A stretch of 64,000 bases of DNA from an uncultured bacterium. Lineage in GTDB: Bacteria > Planctomycetota > Phycisphaerae > Phycisphaerales > UBA1924. Under the pieces are notes generated by a model. That model was given only the letters and a program-made list of their open reading frames with translations. It had not been told where the DNA came from and ran no database searches. A program made the translations under genes and the position numbers. The stretch is from contig CAILKP010000049.1 of NCBI GenBank assembly GCA_903834785.1, positions 1-64,000 of the forward strand, in the 5' to 3' direction. Shown here one piece after another: positions 8,826 through 17,302 of the stretch. Position 1 is the first letter of the stretch. Each line of letters opens with the position of its first letter.

Positions 8826-9219
8826 GGATGGAAGGTAGGTGGGGTGGGGCGGGAGGCGGCCGGTGGGGAGAGGAGGGCGTGTTTGGTTATAGGACTCTAT
8901 TGCGAGGCGGGATCGCCTTGACCGCCCCCGGGGCCGACGCTAACCTCTCCTCCCTGTTCGGGCCGTTCCCGGGCTGGATTTCACATATCTGCCGTCCGCG
9001 TGCGAGTGCACGCAACGGCCCGTCCCGCCCGGAAGGCGGCGAGTCACTGTCCGAAAGGGCAGCGTTCAGGCAACGCCCCGCTCTGCATCAGGTTTCGCAT
9101 CGCCTTGCGGCGAGAGAAACGGGAAGCAGGAGCAACGGGCAACCCGGGTCAGCCGAGCAATCGGTCAAACGCGGGCCGGCGAGTGTGTCACTGCTGTGAA
9201 CGGAACATTGGAGTCCTGC
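8826..9219 (+). other. Leader region of rplM-rpsI without a gene
   Basis: Nearly 400 bases between the divergent ybaB-like gene and rplM, with no coding signal on either strand. It contains the probable rplM promoter (8918-8946), leaving a leader of about 265 bases. Leaders of ribosomal-protein operons often bind a product protein, but no known L13 leader fold was recognised by eye. Confidence 0.5.
8918..8946 (+). promoter_or_regulatory. Probable sigma70 promoter for rplM-rpsI
   Basis: TTGACC (8918-8923), exactly 17 bases, then TAACCT (8941-8946). Spacing and key positions fit, and it is the only such pair in the leader. Confidence 0.5.
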
Positions 9220-9660
9220 ATGAATCGTCGCGAAACCACGTATCTGCGTCAGCCCCAGGTCAAGAAGACCTGGAAGCTGGTCAACGCTGAGGGCATCCCG
9301 CTGGGTCGTCTGGCCACTGAGGTGGCGCAGGTGCTCATGGGCAAGAACAAGCCCGAGTACACCCCCCACATCGATTCCGGCGATTACGTCGTGATCATCA
9401 ACGCCGACAAGGTCCACATGACCGGCAACAAGGGCGAGCTGAAGTTCGCCTGGCACTACACCGGCTACCCGGGTGGCCGCCGCACCGAGAGCTACAACGA
9501 GCTCAAGGAGCGCGCCCCGGAGCGTCTGTTCGAGCTGGCGGTCCGCCGCATGCTGCCGAAGAACCGCATCGGCCGCGTGATGCTGGGCAACATGAAGGTT
9601 GTCAAGGGTTCGACCCACCCGTACGCGGCGCACAACCCCGTTGAGATCAAGATCGGCTGA
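9220..9660 (+). CDS. rplM: 50S ribosomal protein L13
   Basis: A 146-residue ribosomal protein binding 23S rRNA early in large-subunit assembly. Family landmarks are KTWKLVNAEGIPLGRLATEVAQVL, the KPEYTPHIDSGDYVVIINADKV block, YTGYPGGRR, ERLFELAVRRMLPKNRIGR and the C-terminal HPYAAHNPVEI. The start at 9220 is preferred to the in-frame ATG at 9196 because a GGAG lies 6 bases before it and the protein then has normal L13 length. It is followed by rpsI after 135 bases, the conserved L13-S9 operon order. Confidence 0.97.
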   Translation: MNRRETTYLRQPQVKKTWKLVNAEGIPLGRLATEVAQVLMGKNKPEYTPHIDSGDYVVIINADKVHMTGNKGELKFAWHYTGYPGGRRTESYNELKERAPERLFELAVRRMLPKNRIGRVMLGNMKVVKGSTHPYAAHNPVEIKIG

Positions 9661-9795
9661 TTTCGTCGCGGCGGGGCGATGCCCAGCCGCACGGGACTGC
9701 CGGGTTCCCTTCCTTCGAAAGCAAACATACCGGGCCGATGAGCACGACAGTGCCCCGCCCGATCCGAACTTCAAGAACGACTCCGAGACACAACC

Positions 9796-10320
9796 ATGTC
9801 TGACACCCCCCTGAAGCCCCTGATTCCCTCGCTCTCCGCGGTGGCTCCTGCCGCCCCGGCGGCCCGCATCGAGCGTGTCGTCCGCGTCCCCAAGCCGGCC
9901 AAGGCCGGCTGGTGGTGGGGCGTCGGCCGTCGCAAGACCGCTGTCGCCCGCGTCCGCCTCAAGCCGCACAAGGCCGGCGCTGAGGAGGCGAAGGTCCTCA
10001 TTCAGATCAACGCCAAGAAGTTCAAGGCCGTTGCCGAGTACTTCGCCGAAGAGCGTGACCGCGCTGACGCGGTGGCACCGCTGAAGGTGACGGGCAACCT
10101 GGGCAAGTTTGATGTCTTCGTCCGCGTTGCGGGCGGCGGCTTCATGGGCCAGGCCGGCGCGATCAAGCTGGGCATCGCCCGCGCTCTGCGCGACTTTGAC
10201 CCGACCGTTGACGGCGCGCTGCGTGACAACGGCCTGCTGACCCGCGACAGCCGCGACGTCGAGCGTAAGAAGTACGGCCGGGCCGGTGCCCGCCGCAGCT
10301 TCCAGTTCAGCAAGCGTTAA
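9796..10320 (+). CDS. rpsI: 30S ribosomal protein S9 with an N-terminal extension
   Basis: S9 sits at the head of the 30S subunit and contacts P-site tRNA through its basic C-terminal tail. The core begins at WGVGRRKTAVARVRL (about residue 41) and continues through GGGFMGQAGAIKLGIARAL, GLLTRDSRDVERKKYGRAGARRSFQFSKR, ending in the conserved KR. About 40 extra Ala/Pro/Lys-rich residues precede the core. The 135-base gap after rplM holds no terminator, so the two are probably cotranscribed. A strong terminator follows. Confidence 0.97.
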   Translation: MSDTPLKPLIPSLSAVAPAAPAARIERVVRVPKPAKAGWWWGVGRRKTAVARVRLKPHKAGAEEAKVLIQINAKKFKAVAEYFAEERDRADAVAPLKVTGNLGKFDVFVRVAGGGFMGQAGAIKLGIARALRDFDPTVDGALRDNGLLTRDSRDVERKKYGRAGARRSFQFSKR

Positions 10321-10366
10321 TCCGGATCGCCGGATCGCTGCTGGCACAAACCAGTTCCTTTGTCCT

Positions 10367-10400
10367 CCAACCCCGGTGCAAGCCGGGGTTGGTTGTTTTT
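10367..10400 (+). terminator. Rho-independent terminator of rplM-rpsI
   Basis: Perfect 10-bp stem CCAACCCCGG / CCGGGGTTGG with a 6-base loop, followed by TTGTTTTT, 46 bases after the rpsI stop codon. Confidence 0.9.
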
Positions 10401-10431
10401 GAAGGTGCGTTACGAGCAGATGTGCGACAGG

Positions 10432-10650
10432 TCAGTGCGGAGAGCGGCCGTTCGGCCCACTGTCGCCTGTCTGGTTTTCCGACAGGGTTCTCCGGACGAG
10501 CGATCTGAGCTTCTCAGTGTGAGCGTCGGTCGTACTTTGCCAGCGATCGTCCTCGTCTAACTCGTGGACCACGAACCTGGCGAACGCATCTTGCTCGCTT
10601 TCGGGGAGTGCTCTGAGGCGTTGGATAGCATCTTGCATTCGTGCTGTCAT
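10432..10650 (-). CDS. Small antitoxin-like protein without an adjacent toxin
   Basis: About 72 residues from the ATG at 10650 (MTARMQDAIQRLRAL); the frame is open to 10698. The helix MQDAIQRLRALPESEQDAF followed by ARFVVHELDEDDRW resembles a widespread family of small acidic antitoxins (LPE-x-EQD...L-x-ELE-x-E-x-RW) usually paired with a RelE/ParE-type toxin. No toxin reading frame follows it: the rpsI terminator lies directly downstream. It may be a solitary antitoxin or the residue of a decayed module. Confidence 0.6.
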   Translation of the reverse strand: MTARMQDAIQRLRALPESEQDAFARFVVHELDEDDRWQSTTDAHTEKLRSLVRRTLSENQTGDSGPNGRSPH

Positions 10651-10771
10651 ACGGGCGTTCCTAAGGCGGATAAATCGGAGGTGACTTTGGCGGACCAAGT
10701 CGACGCCTTGAAGCCCGGTTTCGGCAGGTTGGGTTCAGATCGACGGGACTAGGCCGGCTTTGCGATCAACG

Positions 10772-11272
10772 TTACTGCCGCAGGTTCCGGAAGAACTCGC
10801 GGAGGAGCTTGCCGCAGTCGTCGGCCATGAGGCCGGGCAGCGGGGTGACGCGGTGGTTCAGGCGCGTGTCGGTGGTCAGGGTGTGCAGGGACTCGCAGGC
10901 GCCGGCTTTGGGGTCGGTCGCGCCGTAGACGAGGCGGCCGACGCGGGCGTTGATGATGCCGCCGGCGCACATGCAGCAGGGCTCGAGGGTGACGACCAGG
11001 GTGCAGTCGGTCAGGCGCCAGTCGCCCAGGTGGCGGGCGGCGGCGGCGATGGCGATGAGCTCGGCGTGGGCGAGGGGGTCACCGTCCATCTCGCGGCGGT
11101 TGAAGCCCTCGCCGAGTGTGGTGCCATCGGCGGTGCGGTAGACCACTGCGCCGACGGGGACCTCACCGAAGCTGGCGGCCAGCGAGGCCAGTTGCAGGGC
11201 TCGCTGCATGGCGGCGTGGTCCGCTGCCGTGAACAGGGGGGGCGTGCTGGCTGGAGTGGGGGATGCGCTCAT
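10772..11272 (-). CDS. tadA: tRNA-specific adenosine deaminase
   Basis: Converts adenosine-34 of tRNA-Arg(ACG) to inosine. Of 166 residues, the zinc-deaminase signature is complete: catalytic HAE (about 69-71) and PCCMCAG (about 98-104), giving one His and two Cys ligands, plus FGEVPVGAVV and the C-terminal LLREFFRNLR helix. The ATG at 11272 gives normal TadA length; the open frame up to 11419 overlaps the upstream region and is not typical of the family. It is divergent from the pyruvate-kinase gene, sharing a 127-base intergenic region. Confidence 0.93.
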   Translation of the reverse strand: MSASPTPASTPPLFTAADHAAMQRALQLASLAASFGEVPVGAVVYRTADGTTLGEGFNRREMDGDPLAHAELIAIAAAARHLGDWRLTDCTLVVTLEPCCMCAGGIINARVGRLVYGATDPKAGACESLHTLTTDTRLNHRVTPLPGLMADDCGKLLREFFRNLRQ

Positions 11273-11399
11273 GGGTACACCGTGGTGCAGGATACGGCGG
11301 GCATCCCCCAAGTCGGCGGGTTGCGGCTTCACGGAGTGTTCGTACTGCAGTGGGGCCGATGCGGGGCATCGGCGTTTGCGAACTCCGTACAGTGAAACG

Positions 11400-13478
11400 A
11401 TGTCCGCAGAGCAAGCCAAGAGCGTGAACGTCGAACGACTGGGGGATGGATCAGCGGCGGGAGGTGCCGCGGTGTGGAGTGGCCAGGTGGATCCGCAGCT
11501 GGTCGTGGAGCTCGATGCGCTGCGTGACGCGCTGCTGGCGGCCGAGCGGCAGCACGCGGGGATGTTGGGCGGGCTTGGGCCGGCAGCGCGGGCGAGTGCG
11601 GCGAACCTGGTGCACTATCTGGCGTTTCGCAGCCGCGACCTGCGGGAGATGCAGCGGACGCTGGCGGACATGGGGCTGAGCTCGCTGGGGCGGAGTGAGG
11701 GGTCGGTCCTGGCAACGCTGGATCGGGTGCGGGGCATTCTGGCATTGCTGCGGCGGGTGCCGCTGCAGGCGGGTGCAGGTGCGGCATCGCCTGCACCGGC
11801 GACGGCTGATGAGGCGGGGGAGCTGCTGGAGGAGCGGACGAGCGAGCTGCTCGGGCCGATGGATGAGTCGAGCGGGAGCACGGGCGAAGCACGCCCGCCG
11901 CGGCGGACGCGGATCATGGTGACCATGCCCAGCGAGGCGGCGACGGATCCGCGGATCATCTCGGATCTGCTTGATGGCGGGATGAACGTGATGCGGATCA
12001 ACTGTGCCCACGACGGGCCGGAGGCGTGGGCGGCGATGATCGGGCACCTGCGGCGGATCCGCGGTCAGCGGCCGTGCCCGGTGTTGATGGACATTCCGGG
12101 GCCGAAGGTGCGCACGGGTGCGATCAGGCCGGGGCACGCGGTGATCAAGATCGCCCCGCCGCTGGATGAACTGGGCCGGCCGGTGCGTGCAGCGCGGGTG
12201 CTGCTGACCAGTGCGGCCGAGGCCAGCGAGCCGGTGGCGGTGATGCCGGCGGGTGCCGCCGGACAGGACGATGACCCGAGTGTGCCGGATGTGTGCGTGC
12301 CGGTTGTTGGGCCGTTGGTCGCGGGGCTGGCCGTCGGCTGCCGCGTGCGGCTGCGGGATACGCGGAACCGGCTGCGAACCCTGACGGTGGCGGCCGCGCA
12401 CGAGCGCGGGTGGATGTGCCACTGCGACCGGACGACGTACTTGGTGCCGGGGATGGAGCTGCGGGCCAAGTCCGTGGGCACTGGGGCCGAGGCCGGGCAT
12501 GCGGGGCGGCAGCTGCGCGGGGTTGTTGGCGAGGTCCCGGCGGGTGCGGGGGTGATCGTGCTGCGCGAGCGGGACCTGCTGGTGCTGACGCGTGACCCGG
12601 TACCCGGCGGGCCGGCGGAGGCGGACCCGGTGACGGGGGTGACGCGGCCGGCGCGGATTCCGTTTACTCTGCCGCAGGTGTTCGGGGATCTGCGTCCCGG
12701 CCAGCGAGTGCTGCTTGATGACGGGAAGATCGAGGGGCGGGTGCAGACGGTGACGGCGGCGGAGGTGACGCTGATGATCACGCGGGCGAGGCCGGGCGGG
12801 AGCAAGCTGCGTGAGGCCAAGGGTGTGAACTTCCCGGATGCGGAACTGTCGATCGACCCGCTGACGCCCGAGGACCTGGCGGACCTGCCGTTCATCGCGG
12901 CCAACGCGGACATGGTGGGCTTCTCGTTTGTGCGCCGAGCCGCGGATGTGCGGAGCATCCGGGCGCACCTGGCGCGGCTGGGAGGCAAGCACGTCGGTGT
13001 GGTGCTGAAGATCGAGACGGCGGCGGCGTTTACGAACCTGCCGGAGTTGCTGCTTGAGGCGCTGGGACAGCCGTGTGCCGGGGTGATGATTGCCCGAGGC
13101 GACCTGGCGGTAGAGGTGGGCTGGGAGCGGCTTGCGGAAGTGCAGGAGGAGATCCTGTGGCTGTGCGAGGCGGCGCACGTGCCGGTGATCTGGGCGACGC
13201 AGGTGCTGGAATCACTGGCCAAGAAGGGGCTGCCCAGCCGCAGCGAGATCACCGATGCGGCGATGGGTCAGCGGGCCGAGTGCGTGATGCTCAACAAGGG
13301 GCCGTTTGTGGTGCGGGCGGTGCGGATGCTTGATGACATCCTGCGGCGGATGAGCGAGCACCAGAGCAAGAAGCGGTCGATGCTGAGGCGGCTGAAGGTG
13401 GCTGGGGTGGGAGGCGGAGCCAAATTCACCGGTGACCAAATTGACAAATTGTCGAATGAAGGCAGGGGCTTGAGTTAG
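11400..13478 (+). CDS. Atypical pyruvate kinase with an N-terminal helical domain
   Basis: Predicted to transfer phosphate from phosphoenolpyruvate to ADP, or to be a related enzyme. Of 692 residues, 1-165 are a helical extension (LRDALLAAERQ, SAANLVHYLAFRSRDLREMQ, MGLSSLGRSEGSVL). The catalytic barrel begins at RTRIMVTMPSEA (about 170) with RINCAHD, MDIPGPKVRTG, and later KIETAAAF, ARGDLAVEVGWERLAEVQ, WATQVLESLAKKGLPSRSEITDAAM and MLNKGP. Relative to typical enzymes (about 470 residues) the C-terminal allosteric domain is replaced by a short basic tail, and the B-domain segment is long. The ATG at 11400 fits the conserved N terminus. The 3' end overlaps the convergent mutY gene by 4 bases. 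Confidence 0.85.
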   Translation: MSAEQAKSVNVERLGDGSAAGGAAVWSGQVDPQLVVELDALRDALLAAERQHAGMLGGLGPAARASAANLVHYLAFRSRDLREMQRTLADMGLSSLGRSEGSVLATLDRVRGILALLRRVPLQAGAGAASPAPATADEAGELLEERTSELLGPMDESSGSTGEARPPRRTRIMVTMPSEAATDPRIISDLLDGGMNVMRINCAHDGPEAWAAMIGHLRRIRGQRPCPVLMDIPGPKVRTGAIRPGHAVIKIAPPLDELGRPVRAARVLLTSAAEASEPVAVMPAGAAGQDDDPSVPDVCVPVVGPLVAGLAVGCRVRLRDTRNRLRTLTVAAAHERGWMCHCDRTTYLVPGMELRAKSVGTGAEAGHAGRQLRGVVGEVPAGAGVIVLRERDLLVLTRDPVPGGPAEADPVTGVTRPARIPFTLPQVFGDLRPGQRVLLDDGKIEGRVQTVTAAEVTLMITRARPGGSKLREAKGVNFPDAELSIDPLTPEDLADLPFIAANADMVGFSFVRRAADVRSIRAHLARLGGKHVGVVLKIETAAAFTNLPELLLEALGQPCAGVMIARGDLAVEVGWERLAEVQEEILWLCEAAHVPVIWATQVLESLAKKGLPSRSEITDAAMGQRAECVMLNKGPFVVRAVRMLDDILRRMSEHQSKKRSMLRRLKVAGVGGGAKFTGDQIDKLSNEGRGLS

Positions 13479-14839
13479 CTGGTACGGGGCCGGCTCGTTG
13501 CGAGGGTGATGGCCTTCTTGGCGGCGTTGGAGATGCCCAGGGTGGGCAGGTCGGTTGCTGCGAGCCAGCGGGTGGTGGAGGGGGCGGTGGGGGCGGGGAT
13601 GGTGCGGGGGAGGGCCAGGGTGCTGACGGAGAAGAGGAGTTCGCGGTGCGTGGTTTGGTGGGTGAAGGTACCGGCGGGGCGGATGTGCTTGAGGTGGGCC
13701 TGGGGCTTGAGGTTGAGGGCGGCGAGTACTGCCGCGGGGTCCGCGGGGGGTGTGGAGCCGGGTGCGGCGGCGGGGCTCTCGTGCGTGGGGGACTGCCACA
13801 TGTTGGCCCAGAGGCCGGAGGCGGGGCGCTGCTGGAGCAGAAGCTCGCCGGCGGGGTTGGTGATGACCAGCACGGTGCAGCGGATCTGCGGGCGGGCGGA
13901 GGTTTTCTTAGCCGCGGGGATCTGGTCCTGCGTGCCGTCTGCCGCGGCGCGGCAGTGGGGGCGAAGGGGGCAGATGATGCAGCTTGGCGAGCGCGGGGTG
14001 CAGCAGATCGCACCGAGTTCCATGAGTGCTTCGTTGGTCAGCCCCGGGCTGCGGGCGGCGGCGGCAAGGTCGGCGGCATGGTGCCAGAGCAGGTCGGTGG
14101 TGGTGCATGCCTGGGGGTCCAGCGGCATGCCGCCGATGCGGAGCAGGACGCGGGCGACGTTGCCATCGACAATGGGCTCGGGCTGGCCGAAGACGATGGA
14201 GCTGATGGCCCCGGCGGTGTAGCGGCCGATGCCGGGGAGCGTGAGCAGGTCGCTGACGGTGTGGGGAACGCTGCCGCCGTGATGCTCGACAATGGCGATG
14301 GCGCAGGCCCGCAGGTTGCGGGCGCGGCGGTAGTAACCCAGGCCGGACCACATCGCGGTGACCTCGGACTCCGGGGCGGCGGCCATGGAGGCAGGGGTGG
14401 GGAACCGGGCGGTGAAGCGGTCGAGGTACTCGATGACGCGGGAGACCTGGGTCTGCTGGAGCATGGCCTCGGCCATGAGGGCGACCCAGGGGTCGCGGCA
14501 GGGGGCGGAGGGGGTGGAAGCGGCGGAGGGGGCGGGGTTGGCCGGGCTGATGTCGCGGGTGTGGTAGCCGGTGCGCCAGGGCAGCGGGCGGCGGGCGGTG
14601 GTGAACCAGCGGGAAAGGGCCTCGGCGATTGCCGCGGCGGAGGGGAGGTGGGGGGGCGTGCTCGCGGCGGGGGCGGTCCGTGCCGCAGCGGCGGCGGCGC
14701 GGCCAGCGGGGGGCCGTTGCGGCGCAGTCGTTGCGCGGGGCCGCTTGGCCGGGGTGCCGGCTTTGGTGCTGGCCGGGGCGCTGGCTGGCCGGCTGGGTTT
14801 AGCGGCTGATCGCTTGGGCAACGATGCGCTCCACGGCAC
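13475..14839 (-). CDS. mutY: A/G-specific adenine DNA glycosylase
   Basis: Removes adenine mispaired with 8-oxoguanine. The glycosylase core starts near residue 70. Catalytic Glu lies in EAMLQQTQV (about E124), the helix-hairpin-helix is LTLPGIGRYTAGAI, the catalytic Asp is in IVDGNVARVLLR (about D225), and a complete [4Fe-4S] set C-x6-C-x2-C-x5-C occupies about 280-296. A C-terminal NUDIX-like domain follows from about 315 (CTVLVITNPAGELLLQQRP...GLWANMWQSP). Oddities: a ~65-residue Ala/Pro/Lys-rich N-terminal extension and a ~20-residue insert after LPWR. The first 41 bases overlap the end of the upstream NifU-N-like gene, so the true start may be an internal non-ATG codon. Confidence 0.93.
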   Translation of the reverse strand: MPWSASLPKRSAAKPSRPASAPASTKAGTPAKRPRATTAPQRPPAGRAAAAAARTAPAASTPPHLPSAAAIAEALSRWFTTARRPLPWRTGYHTRDISPANPAPSAASTPSAPCRDPWVALMAEAMLQQTQVSRVIEYLDRFTARFPTPASMAAAPESEVTAMWSGLGYYRRARNLRACAIAIVEHHGGSVPHTVSDLLTLPGIGRYTAGAISSIVFGQPEPIVDGNVARVLLRIGGMPLDPQACTTTDLLWHHAADLAAAARSPGLTNEALMELGAICCTPRSPSCIICPLRPHCRAAADGTQDQIPAAKKTSARPQIRCTVLVITNPAGELLLQQRPASGLWANMWQSPTHESPAAAPGSTPPADPAAVLAALNLKPQAHLKHIRPAGTFTHQTTHRELLFSVSTLALPRTIPAPTAPSTTRWLAATDLPTLGISNAAKKAITLATSRPRTS

Positions 14840-15146
14840 GCTTGATGGGCGGCCACTTGGACTGGGGATCTTTGGTGATGGTCAGCCAGTGCTGGTGGAG
14901 GAGGACGCCGGTGAGGCCGGGCACCGCGAGCAGCTCGGCGGCGAGCGCATCACCGGCGGCCAGGGCGGCCTGGGCCGAGCGGTAGGACCGGAGCGCGCCG
15001 GGGCGGCCGGCCAGCGGCGGCAGCCCGGGGGCCGAGGCACTGCCCGCGTCCGCGGGAGCATCGGGGCCCGCGGATGGGGCGGCCAAGTCGCAGCGGAGTG
15101 CGGCGGGGTTGGGCGTTTCGGAGTATGTCAGCACGGAGCGTGGCAC
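14799..15146 (-). CDS. NifU/Nfu N-terminal-domain-like protein
   Basis: A 115-residue protein matching the Nfu N-terminal domain: the opening TYSETPNPAALRCDL, a run of small residues, SAQAALAAGDALAAELLAVPGLTGVLLHQHWLTITKD and a closing helix WPPIKRAVERIV. In canonical Nfu proteins this domain precedes a CxxC iron-sulfur scaffold domain; none follows here, so it cannot bind a cluster in the usual way. A long Ala/Pro/Gly insert interrupts the domain. It overlaps mutY, which encodes an Fe-S enzyme; a role in client binding is conceivable but unsupported. Confidence 0.7.
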   Translation of the reverse strand: MPRSVLTYSETPNPAALRCDLAAPSAGPDAPADAGSASAPGLPPLAGRPGALRSYRSAQAALAAGDALAAELLAVPGLTGVLLHQHWLTITKDPQSKWPPIKRAVERIVAQAISR

Positions 15147-15347
15147 GGGCAGGAGGGGCGGGGCGAGAGGGGCGGGAGGGGAGGCGGGTTGGGCGGGTGG
15201 GGCAGAAAAGAAAAAAACGAACCGCTGACTCGGATCAATGGTTTGAGCCGAACACTAGACTTGCAGGCAGCCCGCACCGTGCGGGCGGCACCGACCAAGG
15301 ACCAGTCACCCGGAACGGGATGAGAGAACCAGCGGAGTCCCCTCGGC

Positions 15348-16280
15348 GTGCTGTTGAGCGACCGTGTCAGACAGTTGTGGGAACGCCTGGCGGCTTATCC
15401 GCTGTGGCAGGTTTTCCTTGAGCTGCTGGTGATCTGGGTGGCAGTGTACTTCATCGTGCGGCTGATCCACGGTACGCGGGCGGCGGGCGTGCTCAAGACG
15501 GTGGTCTTCTTCATCGTCACGGCGACGCTGCTGATCCGGATCCTGGGCCAGCGCGAGGCGCTGTCGCGGCTTGAGGTGCTGTACGACAACTTCATCGGGT
15601 ACCTGGTCTTCGGGTTGATCGTCGTCTTCCAGCCCGAGCTGCGGCGCGGCCTGACGCGGATGGGCGAGACCTCGCTGTTTCGGCGCGTGCCCAAGCCCGA
15701 GACGGTGACGGTGGAGGCGGTGGTGGAGGCGGCGCGGTTCCTGAGCCGGGCACGCTTCGGCGGGCTGATTGTGCTGGAGCGGACAGTGCCGCTGAAGAAC
15801 ATTGTTGAGGGCGGCACGCCGATGGATGCCGTGGTCAGCGCGCGGCTGCTGCAGACGATCTTCTTTCCCGGCAGTGCGCTGCACGATCTGGCGGTGCTGG
15901 TCAAGGGTGACAGGATCCGCTCGGCGGGCGTGCAGCTGCCGCTGGCGGAGGCCGAGGATGTGGGCGATGCGAACCTGGGCTCGCGGCACCGGGCCGCACT
16001 GGGTGTGACGCAGGAGAGCGACGCGGTGGCGGTGGTGGTCTCGGAGGAAACCGGGACGATCTCGATTGCCGAGCGCGGGCAGCTGACGCGGGGGCTGACT
16101 GAAGATGAGCTGCGCGGTCTGCTGATCCTCAAGCTCAACAAGGGTCTGGTCTCGCGGATCACCCGGGCGGCGGAAGATGCGCCCGAGGGTGCTGAGGCGA
16201 GCGATGCGGGCGCAGACTCGGCCGGGGAATCACACGACAATGGCGAGCACAGCCGCAGCCGCGAGGAGGCACGCACGTGA
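15348..16280 (+). CDS. cdaA: Membrane diadenylate cyclase (c-di-AMP synthase), CdaA type
   Basis: Predicted to condense two ATP into c-di-AMP at the inner membrane. Three N-terminal hydrophobic segments (about 20-40, 48-66, 78-95) precede the DisA_N domain (about 115-245). The domain includes GGLIVLERTVPL, FFPGSALHD, GDRIRSAGVQLPL, LGSRHRAALG with RHR at about 213-215, and VVVSEETGTISIA. The usual metal/ATP motif DGA reads D-L-A here (about 180-182), an unusual substitution. A ~35-residue acidic/polar tail ends the protein. The start is a GTG preceded by GCGGAG. The last 4 bases overlap the next gene (GTGA). Confidence 0.9.
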   Translation: MLLSDRVRQLWERLAAYPLWQVFLELLVIWVAVYFIVRLIHGTRAAGVLKTVVFFIVTATLLIRILGQREALSRLEVLYDNFIGYLVFGLIVVFQPELRRGLTRMGETSLFRRVPKPETVTVEAVVEAARFLSRARFGGLIVLERTVPLKNIVEGGTPMDAVVSARLLQTIFFPGSALHDLAVLVKGDRIRSAGVQLPLAEAEDVGDANLGSRHRAALGVTQESDAVAVVVSEETGTISIAERGQLTRGLTEDELRGLLILKLNKGLVSRITRAAEDAPEGAEASDAGADSAGESHDNGEHSRSREEART

Positions 16281-17269
16281 GCACACTGCGGGTGATTCTG
16301 GCTGATGCGAGACTGTTCGTCACGGTGACGCTGCTGTCGCTGCTCATCTGGCTGTGGGCCGAGAGTGAGAGTCTGCGGTCGCTGCAGGTCTCGCCGCGGC
16401 TTGAGGCGCTGGCTGAGCAGTCGATGGTGGAGGCAACGCTTGACGGGCTGGAGTCGGGCGGACTGGCGCGGATTGCGCTGCGGGGCTCGACATCCGGGAT
16501 TGATCAGGTGCAGCGGGCGATGCCGGGCATTTTGCGGCTGACGCCGGGCACACCGGGCGTGCCGGGTGAGCCCGGCGAGCACACGCTGTCGCTGCGGGAG
16601 GTGCTGGCCCAGCAGCAGGTCTTCCGCCAGGCGGGCGTGACGGTGGAGCAGGTGGAGCCGGCCCAGGTGCGGCTGCGGGTGGTGGCGATGCAGGATGTGA
16701 AGCTGCCGGTGATGGTGGAGAGCCCGAGCGTGGAGTTTGAGGTGCCCCCGGCGGCGAGCCCGCGCGAGGTGACGGTGCGGATCCCGGCGGCGATGAAGCT
16801 CAGCGACAAGTACGCGGCGGTGGCGGCCCTGGATGAGGCGGTGCTGGCCGAGGCCCGCGAGGGTGAGCGGTTCCGGACCAACATCAAGCTGGTGCTGCCC
16901 AACCTGCCCGACCGCCGGCCCGACCCGCAGACGGTGACGCTGGAGTTCACGCTTCGGCGGAAGCTGGAACTGCACACGGAGCCCTCGGTGGGCGTGCTGG
17001 TGTGCCTGCCGCCGGATGAGGCGGACCGCTGGCAGGTGCAGCTGAAGGAAAGCTCGGTGCGTGAGGTGACGGTGGCCGGCCCACGCGACCTGGTGCAGCA
17101 GGTGCGCGACCGCAAGATCCAGCTGCAGGCGCTGCTGATGCTGACGGCCGATGACCTGAAGAACAAGGTGTCGAGCAAGGCGGTGACGTTTGCAACGGTG
17201 CCGCCGGGGCTGCTGGTCTCGGCCAAGGAACCGGTGGTGCAGTTTGTGATCACGCCACGCGGTGGGTGA
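16277..17269 (+). CDS. YbbR-domain protein, probable cyclase regulator (CdaR-like)
   Basis: A 330-residue protein anchored by one N-terminal membrane segment (about 12-28, FVTVTLLSLLIWLWAES) with a periplasmic part made of repeated YbbR-type beta domains (LARIALRGSTSGIDQV, VRLRVVAMQDVKLPV, VTVAGPRDLVQQV). Its GTG start overlaps the cdaA stop as GTGA, indicating translational coupling. In many bacteria cdaA and its YbbR partner form a complex that controls c-di-AMP synthesis. The glmM gene that often follows is absent here. Confidence 0.82.
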   Translation: MSTLRVILADARLFVTVTLLSLLIWLWAESESLRSLQVSPRLEALAEQSMVEATLDGLESGGLARIALRGSTSGIDQVQRAMPGILRLTPGTPGVPGEPGEHTLSLREVLAQQQVFRQAGVTVEQVEPAQVRLRVVAMQDVKLPVMVESPSVEFEVPPAASPREVTVRIPAAMKLSDKYAAVAALDEAVLAEAREGERFRTNIKLVLPNLPDRRPDPQTVTLEFTLRRKLELHTEPSVGVLVCLPPDEADRWQVQLKESSVREVTVAGPRDLVQQVRDRKIQLQALLMLTADDLKNKVSSKAVTFATVPPGLLVSAKEPVVQFVITPRGG

Positions 17270-17302
17270 GGGAAGTGGGGGCGGCGGTGAGCGTGTCCGA
17301 CA

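Noticed and set aside
9088-10347. Minus-strand open frame of 419 codons across rplM and rpsI
   Set aside because: Antisense to two ribosomal protein genes with correct starts and stops; no family signal.
11451-13178. Minus-strand open frame of 575 codons opposite the pyruvate kinase
   Set aside because: His/Arg/Pro-rich shadow translation.
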